Source of the DNA: Candidatus Saccharimonadota bacterium | Lineage (GTDB): Bacteria; Patescibacteriota; Saccharimonadia; Saccharimonadales; Saccharimonadaceae | DNA length: 64,000 bases | Reading direction: 5' to 3' | Assembly (NCBI GenBank): GCA_017437945.1 | Contig: JAFRWP010000007.1 | Location: forward strand, 1 to 64,000 | Shown here: piece after piece, positions 38,305 through 47,678 of the stretch | How the letters are laid out: the number at the start of each line of letters is the position of its first letter | Position numbering within the stretch: position 1 is the first letter of the stretch | Translations under genes and position numbers: made by a program | Notes under the pieces: generated by a model | The model's input: the letters and a program-made list of their open reading frames with translations, nothing else | What the model was told of the DNA's origin: nothing | Databases searched by the model: none

Positions 38305-40689
38305 ATGAGTCACTATGAGCCATTAAAAATAGAAGAAAAATGGCAAAAGCGCTGGGAAGAAGAGAAGCCTTTTGCCGCCAAAGACAACGATAAACGGCCA
38401 AAGATGTATCTAGCCGAGATGTTCCCATATCCATCTGGAGCGGGCCTTCACGTCGGACACGTCCGCAACTTTAGCATCGTCGATTGTCTAGCGCGCTTCT
38501 ATACTCAGCAAGAAATGAATGTCTTGCGTCCATTTGGCTACGATACTTTTGGCCTTCCAGCCGAAAACTACGCCATTAAAACCGGCATTGCGCCACAAGA
38601 TGTGACAATTACTAATATTGATAATTTTCGTAAGCAGGCCAAACGCTTAGGCTATGCTATCGATTGGGATCGCGAAGTAAACACGTCCGATCCGAATTAT
38701 TATAAATGGACTCAATGGTGCTTCCTTCAGCTCTTTAAAAAAGGACTCGCATATCAAAAAGAATCATATCAATGGTGGTGCCCAGTCGATCAGACCGTGC
38801 TTGCTAACGAACAAGTAGAAAACGGTTGCTGCTGGCGCTGTGGTCATGAAGTTGAAAAGAAAAAGATGAAGCAGTGGTTCTTCAAGATTACTGCCTATGC
38901 CGATGAATTGCTCGATGAAATTGACTCACTTGATTGGCCAGAAAAAATCAAAGTCATGCAGAAGAACTGGATTGGCCGCAGCGAAGGTGCCGAAGTTGAT
39001 TTTCAAATCGCCGAATCGGGCGGTAAAATTACAGTCTTTACGACTCGCCCCGACACGATTTTTGGTTCAACCTTCATGGTACTTGCTCCAGAAAACGAAT
39101 TAATTGACGAATTAGTTAACGATGATACGCGCGAAGCAGTCGAAAAATATTGCAAGCAAGCGTTAAAGAAATCCGAAATTGAACGCCAAGAGAACAAAGA
39201 GAAGACCGGCGTATTCACTGGCTCATATGTTATTAACCCGGCAACCGGCAAAGAAATGCCAGTCTGGGTAGCCGATTATGTTTTAAGCGGCTATGGCACT
39301 GGCGCCGTGATGGGCGTTCCAGCCTGCGATGAACGCGATTATCAATTTGCAACTAAATTTGAATTACCAATCGTTAAAGTCATTGAGAAACCGGAAAACT
39401 CTACCGACGATTCACCATGCTATGCTGGCGAAGGCGAAATGGTCAACTCTGGCCCATTTAGCGGTAAGCAGAGTAGTGAAGTGCGCGAGCAAATTAACGA
39501 TTGGCTCGAGCAACAGGGAATCGGCCACAAAAAGGTTACTTACCGCATGCGTGACTGGTTGATTTCTCGTCAGCGCTACTGGGGCTGCCCAATTCCGATT
39601 GCCTATGACAAAAAAGGCAATCCGCATGCTATCCCAGAAGATCAACTTCCGGTAATGTTGCCGAAGATTGATGATTATAAACCAGATTCTACCGGTCGCA
39701 GCGCGCTTGCAAAATGTGACGAATTCTTGAAAGTTACAATTAATGGCGAAGAAATGACTCGCGAAACCGATACGCTCGATGGCTACGCCTGCTCGAGCTG
39801 GTACCTCTGGCGCTATACTGATCCACACAATGATAAAGCGGCTTGGGACAAGAAAATTGTTAATTACTGGGCACCACTTGATGTATATTGCGGTGGCGAC
39901 CATGCCGTAGCGCACTTGTTGTATGTTCGCTTCTGGTGTAAGTTCTTTGCCGACGAAGGTTACTTAGGTTTCCGCGAGCCAATCAAACGCTTACTTTACA
40001 ACGGCTACATTAATGCCCCAGACGGCAAGAAAATGTCAAAGTCCAAAGGTAACGTTATTGATCCACTTGACGTAATTGATCAAGGTTACGGCGCCGATAC
40101 GCTCCGTACTTATGAATTATTCATTGGTCCATACGATCAGAAGGCTACTTGGAGCACAGAAGCTATTGGTGGCGTCTATCGCTTCATGAATCGTTGCTGG
40201 ACGCTCGTGTTCGATAGTAAGTTGAATACTGAAGATAAGAATATTGCTTATCGTCATAAGACCATCAAAAAAGTGACTGAAGATATTTGCCGCGCCAACT
40301 TTAACACGGCTGTGGCGGCCATGATGGAATATGTTAATGAGCTCTACAAGAATGGCGCAAATAAAGAAGATTTAATCGTACTCGGCAAAATTCTTAAACC
40401 GTTCGCACCACATTTGGCTTCTGAAATGCTCGAAGAGCTTGGCTCTGATGACATCTGGCCAAAATGGGACGAGAAATTACTCGTTGAAGATGAAATCGAG
40501 ATGGTTGTTCAAGTAAACGGTAAATTGCGCGGTCGTATCATGATCCCGGCCGACGACGCGGAAGACAAGGATAAGCTTGAGGCCTACGCGCGTGCCGATG
40601 AAAAGGTGAAGACCTTTACTGACGGCAAGGATATTATAAAAGTCATCGTGATTCCAAAGACTCATCTTGTAAATATTGTCGTTAAATAA
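38305..40689 (+). CDS. leuS: Leucyl-tRNA synthetase
   Basis: Class I synthetase charging tRNA-Leu. The HIGH motif appears as HVGHVRN (about 46-52) and the KMSKS motif is intact in KKMSKSKGNVIDP. The zinc-binding segment WCPVDQT...GCCWRCG keeps its cysteines. The CP1 editing domain is present with TTRPDTIFG and GTGAVMGVPACDERD. At 794 residues it is shorter than E. coli LeuRS (about 860), with trimming mainly after the catalytic core. ATG 38305 lies 5-10 bases after TATTAC/TAAAAT boxes and is probably leaderless. It is divergent from the PBP gene. Confidence 0.97.
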   Translation: MSHYEPLKIEEKWQKRWEEEKPFAAKDNDKRPKMYLAEMFPYPSGAGLHVGHVRNFSIVDCLARFYTQQEMNVLRPFGYDTFGLPAENYAIKTGIAPQDVTITNIDNFRKQAKRLGYAIDWDREVNTSDPNYYKWTQWCFLQLFKKGLAYQKESYQWWCPVDQTVLANEQVENGCCWRCGHEVEKKKMKQWFFKITAYADELLDEIDSLDWPEKIKVMQKNWIGRSEGAEVDFQIAESGGKITVFTTRPDTIFGSTFMVLAPENELIDELVNDDTREAVEKYCKQALKKSEIERQENKEKTGVFTGSYVINPATGKEMPVWVADYVLSGYGTGAVMGVPACDERDYQFATKFELPIVKVIEKPENSTDDSPCYAGEGEMVNSGPFSGKQSSEVREQINDWLEQQGIGHKKVTYRMRDWLISRQRYWGCPIPIAYDKKGNPHAIPEDQLPVMLPKIDDYKPDSTGRSALAKCDEFLKVTINGEEMTRETDTLDGYACSSWYLWRYTDPHNDKAAWDKKIVNYWAPLDVYCGGDHAVAHLLYVRFWCKFFADEGYLGFREPIKRLLYNGYINAPDGKKMSKSKGNVIDPLDVIDQGYGADTLRTYELFIGPYDQKATWSTEAIGGVYRFMNRCWTLVFDSKLNTEDKNIAYRHKTIKKVTEDICRANFNTAVAAMMEYVNELYKNGANKEDLIVLGKILKPFAPHLASEMLEELGSDDIWPKWDEKLLVEDEIEMVVQVNGKLRGRIMIPADDAEDKDKLEAYARADEKVKTFTDGKDIIKVIVIPKTHLVNIVVK

Positions 40690-40706
40690 TTAATCAAAGG
40701 AGGCAA

Positions 40707-41129
40707 ATGGAATATCGTCGTTTTGATAACACCATCGTGGCCAGAATCGACCGCGGTGAAGAAATTTTGAGCAAAATTAAAGAAATCGCACTTAAGGAGA
40801 ATATTAAGCTCGCAAACATCAACGCTCTCGGTGCAGTTGATCACTTCGTCGTGGGCGTCTATCAGCTCGACGAAAAACAATATCACTCCAATGAGTTTAA
40901 TGGTTCATACGAGATCGTTTCTCTGACTGGCTCAATTAATACGATGGATGGCGAATTCTATTCACATCTTCATATGTCATGCGGCGACGATCAGGGCCGC
41001 GTGTTTGGCGGACATCTCAATGAGGCGACCGTTTCGGTCACCTGCGAAATGTTTATCCGGGTTATCGACGGAGAGGTTGATCGCTTCAAAGATGAAGAGA
41101 CTGGCATCAATCTATTCAAATTTATCTAG
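40707..41129 (+). CDS. PPC domain (DUF296) protein
   Basis: Small protein of the plants-and-prokaryotes-conserved (PPC/DUF296) family, in which a beta-rich fold forms trimers and a conserved histidine pair is thought to bind a ligand or metal. The segments NINALGAVDHFVVGVY and FYSHLHMSCGDDQGRVFGGHL are diagnostic. Start ATG 40707 has a strong AAAGGAGG. It follows leuS by 17 bases without a terminator and is probably its operon partner. Its cellular role is unknown. The family is often called DNA-binding by analogy with plant AT-hook proteins, but no AT-hook is present here. Confidence 0.88.
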   Translation: MEYRRFDNTIVARIDRGEEILSKIKEIALKENIKLANINALGAVDHFVVGVYQLDEKQYHSNEFNGSYEIVSLTGSINTMDGEFYSHLHMSCGDDQGRVFGGHLNEATVSVTCEMFIRVIDGEVDRFKDEETGINLFKFI

Positions 41130-41946
41130 CTTGGCGCTTGATTAATTTTGCGTGTAGCACAACACGCTCTTTAGTGTTCCAGCACGTCGATAAAGTTAAG
41201 ACTCTATCAGTCGCTGAAATCGTAGCACCGAAATCTTTCGTGCTACGGTTTTTTATAGTCTCGAGAAACTTTAAAAATTGCTTATCGCTAGCAAATGACG
41301 TCTGGATATAATCCGTAGTAGTTGGTATGCGATAAACGCTAAAGACTTGCCAGAGTGCCATCTCGCCATCGCTGGCCGTGCGCACATAGTAATTGTCTGG
41401 ATTATTCAGCCAACCGTTTGTTAGAATGGTGCGCAGCGTGCCAAACATTGAGCCATCGTTGCGACCGTGTGCGTAGAGGATAATATTTTTATCATTGCCA
41501 TCGTTTTTATTGCGAAAATCTTCAAAAATCCAACCAGCCGTGTTGTAACTTTTATCGAACGAGTGCTTTAGATAGAAATCGTTATTAGAAGTCTGAACGA
41601 ACGGGTAATTAATATTAGTGCCGCCGAGTTGAATCCAGCCAGCAGTTTCATTGTTAATATTGCGTAACTCTGTAAAATCTACATCCAGCAAATTTGTATG
41701 TAGATATTTCCAATATGGTGCGTCATCTGGCTCACCCGAGCCGATAACCTGCGTCTTGTCATTATCTTTTATTTCGATAGTTTTGGTGACGTCGTTGATT
41801 TTTGCAGTCTGATCGGATGTGCTGGCGGAATCCGTCACCCATTCAAAAATTTTGTATCCAGAATAGCCCAGACCAATCACACATGCGAGTGCAATTACGC
41901 AGGCAATACTAATCTTAACGCGAGATTTAACCTTCCGGATTTTCAT
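41122..41946 (-). CDS. Class B-like sortase
   Basis: Membrane transpeptidase that attaches or cross-links surface proteins. One N-terminal helix (about 10-32) anchors it. The catalytic histidine is in ILYAHGRNDGSMFG and the catalytic cysteine in LTLSTCWNTKERVV, followed by the arginine in that stretch. The NYPFVQTSNNDFYLKHSF segment resembles class B enzymes. I chose ATG 41946 because TATAAT (41959-41954 on the minus strand) ends 7 bases before it; the longer open frame runs through that promoter. The stop overlaps the convergent PPC gene by 8 bases. No LPxTG or NPxTN substrate is seen in the window. Confidence 0.92.
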   Translation of the reverse strand: MKIRKVKSRVKISIACVIALACVIGLGYSGYKIFEWVTDSASTSDQTAKINDVTKTIEIKDNDKTQVIGSGEPDDAPYWKYLHTNLLDVDFTELRNINNETAGWIQLGGTNINYPFVQTSNNDFYLKHSFDKSYNTAGWIFEDFRNKNDGNDKNIILYAHGRNDGSMFGTLRTILTNGWLNNPDNYYVRTASDGEMALWQVFSVYRIPTTTDYIQTSFASDKQFLKFLETIKNRSTKDFGATISATDRVLTLSTCWNTKERVVLHAKLIKRQAR

Positions 41947-42059
41947 AAAAACAATTATATCATAAGAAGCTTGAACGCACTCCGCCATCCCCTTGCGGAA
42001 CTGTAAAAAATATAGTAAACTAGGTCCAAAGTAATATATCAAAGAAGGAGCATTTTTAC

Positions 42060-42257
42060 ATGCCTGAACCGAAAAAACAGAGTAGCCCTCGCAAGACCGG
42101 CCTTCGCCGCAGTCATTTGCGTTTGGATCTCGCTCGTAGCGTAAACAAGCATTCGCCTGTGAAAGCTTTCGAGACCGCAAAGAAAACCCCAAATCTTAAG
42201 CTCAAGACTTGCAAGAAGTGCGGTAGCAAATCCTGCACCTGCAAGAAAACAAAATAA
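42060..42257 (+). CDS. rpmF: 50S ribosomal protein bL32
   Basis: Small zinc-ribbon protein of the large subunit. The N-terminal LRRSHLRL motif and the C-terminal cysteine cluster fit bL32. The cysteine spacing here is C-x2-C-x4-C-x-C (CKKCGSKSCTC) instead of the usual C-x2-C-x9-C-x2-C, a much compacted ribbon. AAGGAG precedes ATG 42060. A TATAGT box lies at 42011-42016. It heads an rpmF-nusB-nudix-rnc cluster and is divergent from the sortase gene. Confidence 0.88.
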   Translation: MPEPKKQSSPRKTGLRRSHLRLDLARSVNKHSPVKAFETAKKTPNLKLKTCKKCGSKSCTCKKTK

Positions 42258-42275
42258 ATAGGGAGGCAACTTAAC

Positions 42276-42779
42276 GTGGCAAGCAATCGACATCTCGGCA
42301 GAATCATAGCTCTCCAGAGTTTGTATGAGTACGAATTCAGAAGCAAAGCAGGCGACGCCTCGGCCGACATCGATAGTATCGTCGCAAAAAACATAGAACC
42401 CTACGAAAAAGCCTTAGGGGATGTAGATTTTGTACATGATTTAACTCATGGAGTTTTTGATGAAATGGATAAGCTCGACGAAGAGCTTCAACCGATGGCG
42501 CCAGAATGGCCAATTTCGAGCATTTCTTCAATTGATCGTAACGTCCTAAGGATTGGTCTTTTTGAGCTCACGCGTCGAAAAGACACCGTTCCGCCAAAGG
42601 TTGCTATTAACGAAGCTGTAGAATTAGCAAAGGCATTTGGCTCAGATAACTCATCTAAGTTTATCAACGGCGTATTGGGTACTGCTTATCGTAATATTGG
42701 GGGAGAGGAACAGAAACAGCATGCAGAATCAGAAAAGTCCGAATCCCACGCGACCGCAGAGGACAAACAAGGCGAATAA
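42276..42779 (+). CDS. nusB: Transcription antitermination factor NusB
   Basis: Binds boxA RNA with NusE (S10) in rRNA antitermination. It has the all-helical NusB core, with [31 protein letters not shown] and [28 protein letters not shown]. The start is GTG 42276 after GGGAGG, 18 bases behind rpmF. The last ~20 residues are polar, and the 3' end overlaps the next gene (ATG 42721) in another frame, so translation is probably coupled. Confidence 0.95.
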   Translation: MASNRHLGRIIALQSLYEYEFRSKAGDASADIDSIVAKNIEPYEKALGDVDFVHDLTHGVFDEMDKLDEELQPMAPEWPISSISSIDRNVLRIGLFELTRRKDTVPPKVAINEAVELAKAFGSDNSSKFINGVLGTAYRNIGGEEQKQHAESEKSESHATAEDKQGE

Positions 42780-43404
42780 GCCTAAAGGTAGAGGGGCGAC
42801 ATCGCGGATGTCGCGTTCTGCTAACAATCGACCGAAGAAGAAAATTAGTTCAAAGAACAAACGGGGCTCATATAAGATCCCGGAAGCTTTACCAACCGAA
42901 GAATACAAAGAGCCAAGGCTTGAAAAGATTCGTCAGGTTGTATTCCGCAAGAAACCAGAGATTAAAGAAATTGTACGTGAACCAACCGCCGGCGGTATTG
43001 TTTTTCGCATGACTCCGGATAATCGCGACATTGAAATTCTTTTAATCCAAGATAGTAAAAACCGATGGACAATTCCGAAGGGTCACATCGAACCGGGCGA
43101 GACCGCTAAGCAGACGGCGGTGCGCGAAATCGGTGAAGAGTCTGGCCTCAAACATGTCGATGTGTTGACGTGGCTCGGTAAAATCCATTTCAAATATCGC
43201 CGTCTCGACAAACTTGTACTCATGACGACACAGGTTTATCTCGTGCAGTCTACTGACAAGAAAGAGCATCCGACTAAAGAAAAATGGATGAATGGCATTC
43301 GTTGGTTTAGCTTTAGTGATGCGCTCGACGCCATCGAATATGCTGACATCGAAAAATTAATGTTGATCGCAAAAAAGAAAATTCGTAGCGGGGAATATAA
43401 TTAA
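42721..43404 (+). CDS. Nudix hydrolase with basic N-terminal extension
   Basis: The Nudix box [20 protein letters not shown] is complete, so the enzyme should hydrolyse nucleoside diphosphate-linked substrates with a divalent metal. About 75 N-terminal residues are Lys/Arg/Asn-rich and look disordered, which could bind RNA. I chose ATG 42721 (227 aa), which has GGGAGAGG upstream; the longer open frame from 42637 lies inside nusB. It overlaps nusB by 59 bases and its stop overlaps the rnc start. Placement beside RNase III makes an RNA-related substrate plausible, but the actual substrate is unknown. Confidence 0.9.
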   Translation: MQNQKSPNPTRPQRTNKANKPKGRGATSRMSRSANNRPKKKISSKNKRGSYKIPEALPTEEYKEPRLEKIRQVVFRKKPEIKEIVREPTAGGIVFRMTPDNRDIEILLIQDSKNRWTIPKGHIEPGETAKQTAVREIGEESGLKHVDVLTWLGKIHFKYRRLDKLVLMTTQVYLVQSTDKKEHPTKEKWMNGIRWFSFSDALDAIEYADIEKLMLIAKKKIRSGEYN

Positions 43405-44141
43405 TGAATAAAGAGCAGATTGATGCTTACAAGGCCTACGCTAAAGAAAAGCTAGGTATAGAGTTTCATGACATTAATCTTTTAATTGTCGCTTTGACGC
43501 ACCGTTCTTATGTGAATGAGCATAAAAACACGTCCGAGCACAATGAGCGTCTAGAGTTTTTGGGTGATGCTGTATTGGAACTCGTTTCATCGGATTTTCT
43601 TTTCCGTCAATACGAGCAGCCAGAAGGCATTATGACTTCTTGGCGTGCTGCTCTCGTTAACACCGAAGCTAACGCCGACGCCGGCGAAAGATTAGGCTAT
43701 CGCGAGTTAATCCGACTCAGCCGCGGTGAGAAAAATGGTTCCGAACGCGCCTTGCGTGTCATTATGGCCGACTGTTATGAAGCAATCATTGGTGCTATTT
43801 ATCTTGATCAGGGCTATACTGTAGCCGAAAAATTTATTCAGGAAAATAGCCTGTCGCGAATTGATGAAATCATCGAGAGTGAATCATGGCGAGACTCAAA
43901 GTCATTCTTGCAGGTCTTGTCGCAGCATATCGATAATGTCACGCCGGTGTATCGCGTCATCAAAGAAGAAGGCCCAGATCACGATAAGACCTTCACACTT
44001 GGCGTCTACATTAATGATCATCTCAAGGCTACTGGAGTAGGACACAGCAAACAGGAAGCACAAATCAAAGCCGCCGCCGAAGCTGTTCGCCAGTATAAAC
44101 GCGAGTTTCCAGAACAGGTTAATCAATTCCGCGTTATCTAG
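43404..44141 (+). CDS. rnc: Ribonuclease III
   Basis: Double-strand-specific endonuclease maturing rRNA and processing structured mRNAs. The signature is HNERLEFLGDAVLELVSSDFLF, with the second catalytic cluster in MADCYEAIIGAIYLD. The double-stranded RNA-binding domain occupies about 165-240. ATG 43404 shares a base with the Nudix stop (TAATG). The 245-residue length is normal. The long perfect stems at 13691-13795 and in the pnp leader would be potential substrates. Confidence 0.97.
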   Translation: MNKEQIDAYKAYAKEKLGIEFHDINLLIVALTHRSYVNEHKNTSEHNERLEFLGDAVLELVSSDFLFRQYEQPEGIMTSWRAALVNTEANADAGERLGYRELIRLSRGEKNGSERALRVIMADCYEAIIGAIYLDQGYTVAEKFIQENSLSRIDEIIESESWRDSKSFLQVLSQHIDNVTPVYRVIKEEGPDHDKTFTLGVYINDHLKATGVGHSKQEAQIKAAAEAVRQYKREFPEQVNQFRVI

Positions 44142-44150
44142 TATTTACCC

Positions 44151-44179
44151 TTGAAAAACTACTAAAAAATTGATATAAT
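44151..44179 (+). promoter_or_regulatory. Promoter of rpsP
   Basis: TTGAAA (44151-44156), a 17-base spacer and TATAAT (44174-44179) with an extended TG. A leader of ~20 bases carries AAGGAG before the ATG. Confidence 0.85.
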
Positions 44180-44208
44180 AAGCAAAGTTAAATAATTTAA
44201 GGAGAATT

Positions 44209-44574
44209 ATGCTTGCGATTCGCTTACAGCGTAATGGCCGTAAAGCTTTACCGCTTTATCGGATAGTCGTCCAAGAAGCGCAACGTCACCCTCTTTCGGG
44301 TCGTATCGTCGCTCAGGTCGGCAACTACAACCCACATACCAAAGCTACGGTTTTGGACAAAAAAGAAGTTGAAAAATACTTGAGCAACGGCGCTCAGCCA
44401 AGCTCTCGTGTTGTCCGCATCCTTGTCAAGGAAGGCATCAAGATGCCTAAATGGGTCAAGGTTGCTCCAGAAAAGCATGTTGCTGCAAAGCATGCTGACA
44501 AACTTCGCAAGAATCAGCCAAAAGAAGAAGCTCCAGCAGAAGAACCTGCCACAGAAGCTCCAGCTGAGGCTTAA
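44209..44574 (+). CDS. rpsP: 30S ribosomal protein bS16
   Basis: Primary 16S-binding protein of the 30S body. MLAIRLQRNGRKALPLYRIVVQE and GRIVAQVGNYNPHTK are diagnostic. The core is ~85 residues, and a C-terminal Ala/Glu/Pro-rich tail (EEAPAEEPATEAPAEA) extends it to 121. TAAGGAG precedes ATG 44209. A terminator follows, but the KH-domain gene is only 107 bases downstream, as in the common rpsP-khpA arrangement. Confidence 0.96.
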   Translation: MLAIRLQRNGRKALPLYRIVVQEAQRHPLSGRIVAQVGNYNPHTKATVLDKKEVEKYLSNGAQPSSRVVRILVKEGIKMPKWVKVAPEKHVAAKHADKLRKNQPKEEAPAEEPATEAPAEA

Positions 44575-44587
44575 GATTTATGAAGGG

Positions 44588-44619
44588 TATCTCACGTCAA
44601 TCGGCGTGAGATATTTTTT
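44588..44619 (+). terminator. Terminator of rpsP
   Basis: TATCTCACG and CGTGAGATA pair around TCAATCGG, followed by a T-run. Confidence 0.88.
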
Positions 44620-44681
44620 ATGCTTATTTTTCCAAATTAATATATACTAAATATATAAATCATTAACAATATGGAGAACCT

Positions 44682-45125
44682 ATGGCTACTATAGACCAGC
44701 AATTCGTAGAATATATCGTAAAAACTCTCGTCAATAATCCTGACAAAGTCTCTATTGATCGCACAATTGATGAAAAGGGTGTGCTATTAAGTTTGGAAGT
44801 TGATCCTGAAGATGTCGGCCGCATTATCGGTCGCCGCGGCGCAACCGCACAAAGCATCCGCACGCTTCTTCGCGCTCTTGGCACCAAGAATGATGCTCGT
44901 TACAACTTGAAGATTGTCAACAACGACGATTTTAATCCTGGCGAAAAGAAAGAAGTTGCTTCAATCTCTTCCGATGATGATGCCGAAGAAGATGCCCCAG
45001 AAGCTCCAGCCGCTGAAGAAATCGATGAAGTTGAAGATGCCGATGATGAGCCAACCGCATCCAGCAGCGAACTTGCAGAAAAAACTCGCGCAGAGCTTGC
45101 AGACTTGGACGATTTGGATATATAA
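44682..45125 (+). CDS. khpA: KH-domain RNA-binding protein KhpA with acidic tail
   Basis: Small single-KH RNA-binding protein. The GxxG loop is in VGRIIGRRGATAQSIRTLL, preceded by FVEYIVKTLVNNPDKV. Typical KhpA has ~76-80 residues; here ~65 more follow, dominated by Asp/Glu with Pro/Ala (DDDAEEDAPEAPAAEE). GGAG lies before ATG 44682. Position after rpsP is typical of the family. The acidic tail may compete with RNA or bind basic proteins, which is inference. Confidence 0.93.
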   Translation: MATIDQQFVEYIVKTLVNNPDKVSIDRTIDEKGVLLSLEVDPEDVGRIIGRRGATAQSIRTLLRALGTKNDARYNLKIVNNDDFNPGEKKEVASISSDDDAEEDAPEAPAAEEIDEVEDADDEPTASSSELAEKTRAELADLDDLDI

Positions 45126-45203
45126 TAACTCTAATGCTTTGTTCAGGCATTAAGCTAACTGCGAGTCAGCTTTAAAACATAAAAGTTGAGAGCTTATATG
45201 CTT

Positions 45204-45231
45204 AAAAACCACCCCGGGTAGGGTGGTTTTT
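45204..45231. terminator. Bidirectional terminator between khpA and the 45252 gene
   Basis: AAAAACCACCC and GGGTGGTTTTT pair around CGGGTA between convergent genes. Confidence 0.92.
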
Positions 45232-45251
45232 AGGTTCTTGACGATATTATG

Positions 45252-47441
45252 CTACTTCGCGATTTTCTTTTCAGCTGGCCCGTCGTCGCTTTTAGCTTCG
45301 GCGCGCAGTCTAGCGCGATTAATCTTAGTGAGACGCCAAATTACTACGCCGATCAGGATGAGACCGAGAATACCGAACCAAATATATGTAAATCCACCCG
45401 TTAGGCTAAGAGCACAGATTGGCATGGCAATAATTGTAACCCATACCAACCATTCAATGTCGTTGAGTGCCGCATAAATGAGGTAAGCTACTTGTGCAGC
45501 AAGACAGAACGCCATCCAATGACCGCCAGCGGTAACACCAACTGCATAGAGGCCTATACTCATCAAGATATAGCCAAGGAAGAAGCGTCCACGGTCTTTT
45601 TCGTCGAGGTCGCGTTCTTTGATTAAGCTTACAGCCGTGAGAGCACCGCCTATGATGAACGAGCGAATAACGTTGATAGTGGCTATCCAGTTCGTGTATA
45701 AGGATGCTGCCTCTGCGCGGCATGGCTTCATAACCGGGAAGCTATTATTCACGCAGCTCATGGCCGACTCCGGCAATAAGAAGTCGCCAACCGTACCAAC
45801 AAGGCTATATAGACACAATGCTCCGCAGTAAATACTGAGCTCGTAGAGAATCAACTTGCTACCAAGGTATCCGATTAAGGCAAGGTAAAGTGCCGAAATC
45901 AACCAGCCAATCTCTGCATAACCAGTATCAGCCGCACTATAGACAATAAGTAATAGACAAATCACCATTTCGGTCATAGTAATGGCGAACATATCCTTCT
46001 CGTTGTATTTGCGGAAGAAATGATACATCAGTATGATAATGCCGCCAATGATCGTGAAGTAGATAATGTCTGACCAGGCGCTCCAGCCCTTTGCGAGAAG
46101 GCTGTCCATGATGGCGAGACGCCCCAAGAGCAGCGAAGCGGCGGTGGCAATGCTCCAGCGCGCATCTTTATGGACAATTGTATAAGAAATACCAAGTGCA
46201 GCAATTACGAAGCAAATAATCAAGCGGACCGTTGCACCGACTGGATCCACGAGGTCATACGTTAGTATTGGCGTAATGAAGATGCCAACAAGAGAGCATA
46301 CTTCGGCGCGGTGCTCGGCCTTTTCGATTTCTTTGTCTGCTTTTGGTATAAAGAGCGAGAGCATGGTCTGAGCCAGGAAGCTCAGTAGCCAGACGGTAAT
46401 AATTACGAGTTGCGCCATGTCATCTGGACGATGTAGTGTTGATGCAAACAGGGAATAGTTAAGCGCGTCCATAGTCACGGTCAAAAGAAGACCCTGGGCA
46501 ATGAATCGGGTAAATATAAATAGGTTATATGAGCGGTTAATTGACCAGTGGATAATTAGCCATGCGAGGAATAATGCGCAAAGAATCGTGCGCAGGAATG
46601 GGAAGTAAATAATTGAATCCGGGATAATGTAAAGGCTAATCGTAAACAACATTACGGTTGGCATGAAACCGCCGGCGAATTCCTTGGTCGGCAGGCGGAA
46701 GTACAATGGGAGCCAATTTGGTTTTAGTCTCCATAGAATCGCCGGAATCATGGCTACAACCGCGCTAGACGTGTATAGCCAGTAGGCTTGAGTATTTATG
46801 CCGCTATCGGAAACTTTGCCTTCAGGTGTCATTGACCAGGCGATTACGAATAACCAGATGTATGCGAAGTAGGCTGGAATCTTAGATTTGTATATAAATG
46901 CTGTCGTCATGAAGGCTAAGAATGAAATAATCGAGGACAGAATCCAAGCCCCGCGCCAGCTCATGCCGAAGAAATTAAAGGAGATTACCCAGAATGGGAA
47001 AATAGCAAGGGATATATATGTAAAGGCTACACCAACAATCTTAAGATAGTTGATTTTCTTATATATAAATATTCCCAGTATATAAAAGAACAAGGTTAAA
47101 CAAATCGCTACCGGCGCTACGAGGCTATCATTTGCATTATGCGTAAACATAATGATGGCGACTACGAGGAGCGTACTACCAGCGAGCAACATCGCGTTGA
47201 TGCCAGCATACGGATTCTTCTGCTTTGGCTTTGGGGCTGGCTTTGAAGTTGGTTGGGTTACCAAATCTGCAACATCGCTATTTGTATACGAATCGGATGC
47301 TTTATTCTTTTCCTGTGCGCGTTTCCGATTATCGTTTTGTATAAGTAGTAGTATGATCGCCCCAACAATGGCAGGCAGCAACAATGCGCCTAGCGCTCCA
47401 GATAAACTGGAATTGCCGAACATATACCGGAATAATCCCAT
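45252..47441 (-). CDS. Large polytopic membrane protein, 729 aa
   Basis: Not recognised. One hydrophobic N-terminal segment (about 12-32) is followed by a charged linker rich in Lys, Ser and Pro (to about 78), then about twenty hydrophobic helices in close succession. A short Arg/Lys/Asp-rich tail ends it. The helix density recalls DUF2157/DUF2339-type proteins, but I cannot assign it. ATG 47441 follows AGGAGG. It is convergent with khpA and divergent from rpoB. No ATP-binding or glycosyltransferase motif is visible. Confidence 0.8.
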   Translation of the reverse strand: MGLFRYMFGNSSLSGALGALLLPAIVGAIILLLIQNDNRKRAQEKNKASDSYTNSDVADLVTQPTSKPAPKPKQKNPYAGINAMLLAGSTLLVVAIIMFTHNANDSLVAPVAICLTLFFYILGIFIYKKINYLKIVGVAFTYISLAIFPFWVISFNFFGMSWRGAWILSSIISFLAFMTTAFIYKSKIPAYFAYIWLFVIAWSMTPEGKVSDSGINTQAYWLYTSSAVVAMIPAILWRLKPNWLPLYFRLPTKEFAGGFMPTVMLFTISLYIIPDSIIYFPFLRTILCALFLAWLIIHWSINRSYNLFIFTRFIAQGLLLTVTMDALNYSLFASTLHRPDDMAQLVIITVWLLSFLAQTMLSLFIPKADKEIEKAEHRAEVCSLVGIFITPILTYDLVDPVGATVRLIICFVIAALGISYTIVHKDARWSIATAASLLLGRLAIMDSLLAKGWSAWSDIIYFTIIGGIIILMYHFFRKYNEKDMFAITMTEMVICLLLIVYSAADTGYAEIGWLISALYLALIGYLGSKLILYELSIYCGALCLYSLVGTVGDFLLPESAMSCVNNSFPVMKPCRAEAASLYTNWIATINVIRSFIIGGALTAVSLIKERDLDEKDRGRFFLGYILMSIGLYAVGVTAGGHWMAFCLAAQVAYLIYAALNDIEWLVWVTIIAMPICALSLTGGFTYIWFGILGLILIGVVIWRLTKINRARLRAEAKSDDGPAEKKIAK

Positions 47442-47531
47442 TAATATAACCTCCTAATATAAGAAAATTATAAATGCTCATGCCTAAAATTTCAAACACA
47501 TTCAAAAGACCATTTTCGTTCAAAAATACCC

Positions 47532-47560
47532 TTGTATTTCTTGTATTTTTGAGCTAAAAT
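47532..47560 (+). promoter_or_regulatory. Promoter of rpoBC
   Basis: TTGTAT (47532-47537), a 17-base spacer and TAAAAT (47555-47560). About 110 bases of leader follow, including a GC-rich stretch (47601-47655, CCGGC...CCGGCC) that may fold. GAGGGAA precedes the GTG start. Confidence 0.65.
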
Positions 47561-47678
47561 ATTGTACTAAGAAGTAGTGTGCTTTGAATTATTTTGTGCG
47601 TTCGCTCCGGCAATGCGGACCGTTTCAAGGCGGTGATCTTCCGGCCAAAGTATCAACACTAAAAACAGCGAGGGAATA

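Noticed and set aside
40707-41129. Calling the DUF296 protein a transcription factor
   Set aside because: Only the PPC domain is present, without an AT-hook or other DNA-binding motif, so no DNA-binding role can be supported.
41947-42192. Longer sortase start at 42192
   Set aside because: It would run through the sortase promoter and antisense into rpmF. ATG 41946 follows a TATAAT box at leaderless spacing.
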